NCBI GenBank assembly: GCA_004335835.1
Contig: RWJK01001950.1
Coordinates: 62,001 to 126,000, forward strand
DNA: 64,000 nucleotides
Source of the DNA: Scenedesmus sp. ARA3
Taxonomy: Eukaryota; Chlorophyta; Chlorophyceae; Sphaeropleales; Scenedesmaceae
Direction of reading: 5' to 3'
Within the stretch, counting starts at the first letter, position 1; every line of letters starts with the position of its first letter. The position numbers and the translations under genes were made by a program. A model generated the notes under the pieces. The model did no database searches. It worked only from the letters and a program-made list of their open reading frames with translations, and had not been told where the DNA came from. Positions 57,639 to 64,000 of this stretch are shown in pieces.

Positions 57639-58887
57639 CCCTGGCAGGCGACCTGTGCATGTATGACATCAGCAACCCCGCTGAGCCGCGCCTGGCCAGC
57701 AGGCTGTGGCTGGGAGGCGTCATTGCAGCGGGCGGCGCTGTCACCGTGTCAGCCGAGGCGCTGGCCACGCTGGGCCTGAGTGAGCAGCCCCAGGCGCCGG
57801 TGGTGCAGGGCGTGAAGGTGCAGGGCGGGCCGCAGATGCTGCAGCTCAGGTGCGCGCCCTGCTGCTGTTGGTGTTACTGCCGCTAGCGCTGTGCAGAGCA
57901 TCCAAGTCGCGGTTGCACAGAGCTTGCCGGTTGTAGCGTCAGCAGTGCAGGGTGGCAGGCTGCCTTGGAACAGCAAATTGAGTTTGCTTCAGCAGCTTCC
58001 TGTGCGGTCTGTGCAAGGCAGAGGGACCTGGCTTTGCGGTCCCGTGCTGCTGCCTGCCCTTGATCTCTCACGTGCTGCTGCTTGGCCGTTGCTGACGGGC
58101 ACCCCTCCTGTCTTTTGCTGCTGCTGCAGCCTTGACGGCAAGCGGCTGTATGTGACCAACAGCCTGCTGTCGCCCTGGGACAAGCAGTTCTACCCAGAGA
58201 TGGTGGCGCAGGGTGGCCAGATGCTGCAGGTGGACGTGGACCTGGCGGGAGGCAGCATGAGGTGAGGCGCAGCGCGGCCAGCGGTGCAGCGCGGCAGGCG
58301 CGGCCAGCAGCCCTGGGACAGCCCCGGCAGCGTGAACATCTCCGCAGGACATCTGCGCTGCAAACCAGCAGCCAGCATTCACGCTGCTCAACTTACGTGT
58401 GTTGCTGCGTGTGCCCCGCCCCGCCCGCCCCAACCCCAATGCAGCCTCAACACCAACTTTGTCATCGACTTTGGCAAGGAGCCCGACGGCCCCGTGCTGG
58501 CGCACGAGTGCCGTTACCCAGGAGGTGAGCCGCGGGCTGATGGCCTTGCGATGAGCTCCACGCTGCCGCAGCCAGCTGGCTGCCTGGCTGGGTGTGTGCT
58601 GCCCTGCAGGCATGGTTGCCAATGCACTCCACATGTATGCACGTTGAGTATGCTCGTTGTGCAACACAACTTGGTGTGCCTGTATTGGGCAAGCAGGCCT
58701 GGTGCTGTTCATCAAGATCATCAAGAAATACTGCAACTTTGCTGTTGTTTTTGCGTCGGTTGCTGTCTGCCTCTTCGTGCTGCTGGGTTTGTCAGGCCAC
58801 GGATCCTGCCTCACTGCTGCTGCTGCTGCTGCTGCTGCCTGCCTGCCTTGTGCCGCAGGCGACTGCTCCAGCGATATCTGGCTGTAA
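54688..58887 (+). CDS. SBP1: Selenium-binding protein / methanethiol oxidase
   Basis: Twelve exons: 54688-54747, 55039-55161, 55323-55439, 55707-55762, 55927-56050, 56411-56579, 56832-56977, 57185-57377, 57648-57849, 58130-58261, 58445-58524, 58859-58887; 476 residues, normal full length for SELENBP1/SBP1. The family oxidises methanethiol to formaldehyde, H2S and H2O2, and plant members bind selenium and cadmium. Diagnostic sequence: GGPGYATPL at the N-terminus, [35 protein letters not shown] followed by CSSC (Cys 83 and 86), the metal-site segment [36 protein letters not shown], and the C-terminus GDCSSDIWL. First and last exons are tiny (20 and 9 codons) and were placed by family resemblance. 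No signal peptide, so cytosolic. Confidence 0.95.
57596..57637 (+). repeat. (CTG)14 tract before a 3' splice site
   Basis: Fourteen CTG units end 10 bases before the acceptor of exon 57648-57849 in the selenium-binding protein gene, in the place of a polypyrimidine tract. Confidence 0.9.
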
Positions 58888-60302
58888 AGTGCATGGCTTG
58901 GATGCACGGGTGCGGCACTGCAGCAGCCTGGCTGGCGTCTGCAAGGCTGCACAGCATGGGGTGCTTGCACCTGAGCCCGTTTTGAGAGAGGATAGTACAT
59001 GTGGGTCCTGGCACCAGCTTTGCATGGCTTCAGATATGTCGCTGAAGCACGCGAGCACTGGTTTGAGTTGCACAGAGCTTTGTATCTATTATCAGAGATA
59101 ATCGTTTGTGCATGGAGGCCGCCTGGTGCTCCATGTCACGCATGCACAACGCATATACAATTCTGCCAGCAGCGGCTGCAGAGGCAGGTGGTGCAGTGTA
59201 GAAGGAAAGTTGCAGGTCCTGAGCACTCATGCTTATGTCGCTGCTGCTGCACTGCTGTGCGCTTGGCGGCGGCAGCGCTGTGTTTTGGACAGGACAGGGT
59301 CCATTTCAAAGTCATCGCTGCTGCCAACTGCTGTAGCTGCGTCAGCTGCTGCCTAGTTCTGAGCTGCATCCCACCAGGAAACTGGGTTACACAACAGTCT
59401 GGTCACCTGACTGACATGCTATTGTCAAGCCTGCTCAGCTGGTCACATGATACCCACGCATGTCAGTGATATGCACATTAGAGCTTCTCATGTGGTGTGA
59501 ACAGGCTGTGCAGCTGTTCACGTTATGTTGCTCTGCAGGTAGGCTCATGGGTCCGCCAACAGCAACTGTCGGTTGGTCGCGTTGCATGTGCTGGTCGAGC
59601 CAGTGAGTGTTTTTCTGGCATCCATCTCAGGTGCACAAGCATATGCACTACAGCTTCTTTGACAGGGTGCATGGCGTTTCTTGCTGTTTGACGCCATAGC
59701 CGTTGGCCTCCGGCAATAAGGTTTCCTTATCACTTCTGTACTGCTAGCCAGTAAGATTTCGCCCCCCCTGGTAACAAGTAAAAGGCCCATGGGCACCAAA
59801 AACTGCCGGTATACGCTACCTGCAGGTAGCGGCACCCAGCTGAGAGATCTTCCACCGCTACTTGCAACGCAAGCCCTGCTAGTAGTGCTGCTGTGCCCTG
59901 AGGACGTGAGATGAAATGTTTTGTGCTTGCAATCTCGTTATCATCATATGTGCACCCCCTTCCTACCATGCACGTTGTAACTCACTGCTGTGCAGCAGCA
60001 CTGAGGAAGCTTCCTAGCCTTAAGGCGCGCCAGAGGGCACCGCACAGTAGCTGAGAGCACACCAGGGCACAGTTGGATTCCACGTTCAGGGGCTGGAGGA
60101 AGTGTTTCGTACAAGCTGCCGCAACGTAGCCGTAGCACAGGAGACAGCGTAGATGCATGTTTTAGGGCATGTCACGTGAGGTTGGAGGATCTTACGGGTG
60201 GCTTGGCTTGGCCAGGAGCCTGTGCCGCTCGGGCCGTCACAGTATGTTGCACCCGTAATCATTGTCTTCACCACGTTCATGCGACATAGCTGCAAGCACA
60301 CG
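58888..60302. other. Spacer after the selenium-binding protein gene
   Basis: 3' untranslated sequence of the SBP gene and the promoter of the next gene should lie here. ORFs are short and unrecognised. No RNA gene seen. Confidence 0.5.
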
Positions 60303-61890
60303 ATGCAAAAAAAGCCACGCCAAGTGCTCTGGTCGCTCTCCGTGCTGGCATTGCTGCTAGCCGCAGATGCCTCGGCACAGAACGACACGGTAGACGCGTC
60401 GAGTCACTGGAAACCACCTGGCAACAAGGGCCGTGTTTGCATCATCGGTGCAGGTACTTTTCGGCTAGGAGGACTTGTGCAAGTGCTGCAGCACGGCTTG
60501 ATCCCCTTCCGCAGCCTTGTAAATAGTTTGAGACATGAAACAACATGTTGCGTGTGCGAACGTCGGTTCGAAGTGGGCTCTTGCAGAAATTCCGCAGTGT
60601 GTCACCAGCACAACTCAGCAGGTCACTGCCGCGCCGCGCACGTGGCAGCTGCAGTACCACGTGCAACTACTGCGCACGCAATGTTGATATCGCAGGTGCC
60701 GGCGGGCTGTCATCGGCACTCTATCTGAGGCAGAAGGGGTACAGAGACATAACTGTCTTTGAACGCAGTGCGGTGCCAGGTGGAAAGGTGCTCACCCTTG
60801 AGGTGGAGAACAATGATGGAGCCATGGGCACGCCGCTGTACCTTGGGGCTGTCTATGGTGAGCTGCAGCAGCTGCTTGCATGCACACACTGCTGGCAGCC
60901 AACGTCAGCATGCGGCTACTGCTCAGCTGTACCGCTCAGCGGGGCCGGTGCAACTGTGCAAGTGCGCGAGGCCACACTCACGACCGGCCTACCTAAGTCC
61001 AGCAGGTTTTGCGTCAGTGCGCCAGGAGCAACCTTAGGCGTGTATATGCCGCAGACAAGCATGTGGCATCGGCTCGGCACCAGGCTGCTGCTTGCTGCTG
61101 CTGCTGCTGCTGCTGACTCAGCATGGCGGGTAGTCATCATGCTGCTATGCCAGCTGGGTGGGCAAGCTGTCAAACCTCACCCAGCAAATAAACATAAATA
61201 TTAAAAGCTCAGCTGCACTTTGGGCTTGGCGCCGGCTAAACAAAATGTTCTGTGTCGCTGCTGTCTTGACTGCTGTACCTGCAGGTACCTGGGAGGGGTA
61301 CACATCCATCACCAAACTGCTGCAGCAGTACAATGTCCCGCTGTCCAATTACAGTGTGTCAACCAACAGCACGACAGGGCCCCAATGGGCACCCGGTGGC
61401 AGCATCCTCATCCTCTCAAAGTTTGTCAACCACGAGACCGGTGCCATTGTGCCCCTGAGCGCTCTGCCTGTAAACAGGACAGTTGTTCTGGCGGCGGCCG
61501 CCAAGTATGCTGCGCTCTACATGCAGGTGAGCGCGCTGTACATGCACAGAATACGACTGCCAGCGCTGCTGCTGCTCAATGGGCCGATCAATCCATTGCA
61601 CATCCGCGAGTAAGCCTGGAAAGAGTGAATGAGCGAGAGAGTGTGAGTGAGTGAGGGGGCGACAAGGTGCGAGAGGGAGTGAGCGAGCAACAGACAGAGT
61701 GCGTAAGACGAGCGTGAGAGATTGAGTCTGAGAATCTGTTGCTGCTCAGACACCCTTCAGCTCACTGCACCCGCCTGGTTGCACGTGATGCCAGGGAAGA
61801 CAGTGTTTAACTGAGACATTGCAGCCCTCCCAACCTGACATTTGGGGCTGACATAGGGGCAATACTCTGGCGACTTTGACTGGGTGCAAG

Positions 61891-61926
<36 letters not shown>

Positions 61927-63752
61927 AGGCCAAGCCGTACCTCGTGCCAGGCTACCTCAAGGGCCTCCCTGATGAGCTGCAGCAGAGCTACGGCACCTGG
62001 ATCCGCGCAAACAGCTTGGAGCCGCTGCTGCCAGTGTTGTATGCGGTGGTGCGCTTTGCAGGCACAATAAAGCCATGCTCTGCTTCTTCTTCTTCTTCTG
62101 CTGTTGCTGCTGCTGCTCAACAGCGCAGCAGCAGCATGAGGGCTGCTGAGCACATCATGCTTGTCTCATAATGCCGATTTCGAGTTTTGTGAGCCTTACA
62201 TCCGGGCTAGGTACTCCGTAAAACCCTGCTGCTGAAGTGCTTGGCAGCCTTGTTCAGCAGTCAGCGTCACACTACATAGCCTCGCAGCGTCATTTGTTGG
62301 AAACTTGCTGCGCCGCAGCTACTGCAAGCACTCGTAACAGAACTGCTGGCGACTGGCCTGCAAGAAGCTGCAGTTCTGATGTATGTGCCTGCTACTGCTG
62401 CCACCGCTGCTGCTGGTGCTGCTGCTGCTGCTGCTGCTACAGATCACCGCATTTGGCTATGGTTCTCTGGAGATGACGCCTGCATTCTACGCCTTGACCT
62501 TTGTTGACCCCTTCCTGCTGCAAGCCGCCCTTGGGCTAGGGGGCGCATATCTCACCGACTTCCAGCAGCTGTGGAGCCGAGTAGCTGCCGACCTGAGCTC
62601 GACTGGCGTCAAGTTTGTGTACAATGCAGACATCAGTAGGGTCCGGCAGAGCAGCAGCCGCTCTGGGAAGAACACCATCAGGTGAGTCGAGGGTGTGGTC
62701 GGGACTCTCTTTAACGGCCAATCAAGAAACAGTCGCTGAGTCCTACTGTGCAGTCACCATCTGAGGGCCGCGCTGCGTTTGATCTGCAACAGGTCCATGC
62801 ATTTTGGCACACGCTAGTGGTGTATGTAGCTGTACGGTAACCCAGCGCGTGCAGCATAGCTCCTTGCACAACACGTCAGCCGTACGACAGCCATCTGACA
62901 TGACACTGCAGTGATCTCTCGAACATCCGCTACAAAGGGCGGGGCAGGGTGATGACGTTGTTGCTATGGCTAGTAAGGCAGAATGAAAACGAGCAGTTGT
63001 GCGTGGCTGCGATCTGCCAAAGCAGTTCTACTACGCAAGCTATCAGAAAGTGCACCCCATCTGAGGGAGCTGCAAAACAAAACCAAACTACGGATGGGGT
63101 GCAACTTTTTATCGCTTGCGATCATCCACCGCACAATCTGAAGGGTAACGTGATGACAAACAGACTGGCCGGCTTCTCCTGTCTGGTCGGCCTCTCGCAT
63201 TGCAGGTACACCACCCCCGGCAGGCACAGCAGCCGCCCCAAGACAGCTGGGTGTGACCGCATCATTGCAGCGTTCCCCACCATCAAGAAGAACCTTGCTG
63301 CCTTTGACCTGGACGCGCAAGAGCGCGCAGTGTTTGACCGGGTGCAGCTGGTGCAGTACTACTCGGGGGCGATCAACCTGCCCGACTCTGCCAAGGGGCG
63401 CTATGCGCGGCTGCTGAAGCTCACAGGTGAGCCAGCAGCAGCAGCAGCACCAGCAGCAGCAGCAGCAGCAGGAGCAGCAGCTCCAGTCGTAATGATGGTG
63501 GCAGCAGCTCCAATGTATGATGGCAGATTTACCCCAGCAGTGTGTATCGCCGAGCTGCTTTTGTGTGCTGTGAACATGAAATCAAACTGTTTCACACAGT
63601 GCAGCTGCTGTGCCCTGACTTTGATCAGCCCTGCACCATGTGCTGACGGCTCAGCTAATTCCACAGGTCAGGTAATACAGAGCAATCAGGACGTACCACA
63701 AGGAGAAGATTGGTGGAGAATTCAATCCTACACGGGAATGCGCCACCGGTAG
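60303..63752 (+). CDS. Secreted FAD-dependent oxidoreductase (amine-oxidase/NAD_binding_8 type), probably partial
   Basis: Seven exons: 60303-60453, 60696-60857, 61285-61526, 61929-62048, 62443-62681, 63206-63426, 63667-63752; about 405 residues. The N-terminus KKPRQVLWSLSVLALLLAAD is a signal peptide with probable cleavage near ASAQ. The Rossmann motif GAGAGG (residues 49-54) is split by the first intron and is followed by LSSALYLRQKGYRDITVFE and SAVPGGK, the FAD/NAD-binding signature of flavin-containing amine oxidases and relatives. Later exons (AFGYGSLEMTPAFYALTF; DFQQLWSRVAADLSSTGVKF) fit the substrate and second FAD-contact regions. The last exon reaches an in-frame TAG at 63750, but the C-terminal FAD-contact motif of the family is absent, so more exons probably lie beyond the window. 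An upstream ATG at 60198 is also in frame; I prefer 60303 because of the signal peptide. Substrate unknown. Confidence 0.75.
61893..61925 (+). repeat. (CTG)11 tract abutting a 3' splice site
   Basis: Eleven perfect CTG units run directly into the CAG acceptor of exon 61929-62048 of the FAD oxidoreductase gene. Confidence 0.9.
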
Positions 63753-64000
63753 CTCTTCTAGCCTGCCCGTCTTGCACGCCTTGCGGCATTGCACTGACGC
63801 ATACATCACACAACATTACGTCAGCTCAAAGCTGCTGCAATGCATACTTCGCCCATGTGGTTACAAGGCATGCGGAACCCCTATCAGGAGTCAACCAGGG
63901 GCTCGCAAAGCACGTGCATTCCAGACAACCGCAGTACCGCATTGCACACACATACTTTCGGGCCATTTCGCCTCTGCATCTGTTCTGTTGAGATGACACC

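Overview
The window is nuclear DNA of a eukaryotic green alga, most likely a chlorophyte of the Chlorophyceae; a Scenedesmus/Tetradesmus-like member of the Sphaeropleales is my guess. Genes are GC-rich and cut by many GT-AG introns. Ala, Gln and Ser runs and CAG/CTG triplets are everywhere, and TGTAA, the chlorophyte polyadenylation signal, follows some stops. The gene models below were spliced by eye: splice sites were accepted only when the phase carried an open frame into the next exon. No bacterial, viral or transposon gene was recognised.

Layout. (1) 1-19,235, minus: one giant AAA+ gene, 18 resolved exons and about 4,740 codons in the window, open at both ends. It resembles midasin/Rea1 (dynein-related AAA_5) but is built as three tandem pairs of a canonical and a degenerate AAA module. 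(2) 22,609-28,676, plus: an exomer-type ChAPs protein (Golgi-to-plasma-membrane cargo adaptor), 10 exons. (3) 29,887-31,776, minus: a leucine-rich-repeat protein with an F-box-like start. (4) 32,925-35,102, plus: a small lysine-rich, probably nuclear protein with an HMG-box-like segment, 6 exons. (5) 37,184-44,571, plus: a secreted cysteine-rich protein of EGF/ephrin-receptor-like modules, 16 exons, the first 12 introns all in phase 1. (6) 48,089-52,759, minus: an Ala-rich protein of unknown function with one membrane segment and a repeated VPVQVE motif. (7) 54,688-58,887, plus: selenium-binding protein/methanethiol oxidase, 12 exons, full length. (8) 60,303 to about 63,752, plus: a secreted FAD-dependent oxidoreductase, probably incomplete at the window end.

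The genes do not form a pathway; this is an ordinary eukaryotic neighbourhood with 1-3.5 kb spacers. Most notable are the architecture of the AAA+ gene, the habit of placing (CTG)n tracts just before 3' splice sites, the phase-1 modular design of the cysteine-rich gene, and the unknown VPVQVE-repeat membrane protein.
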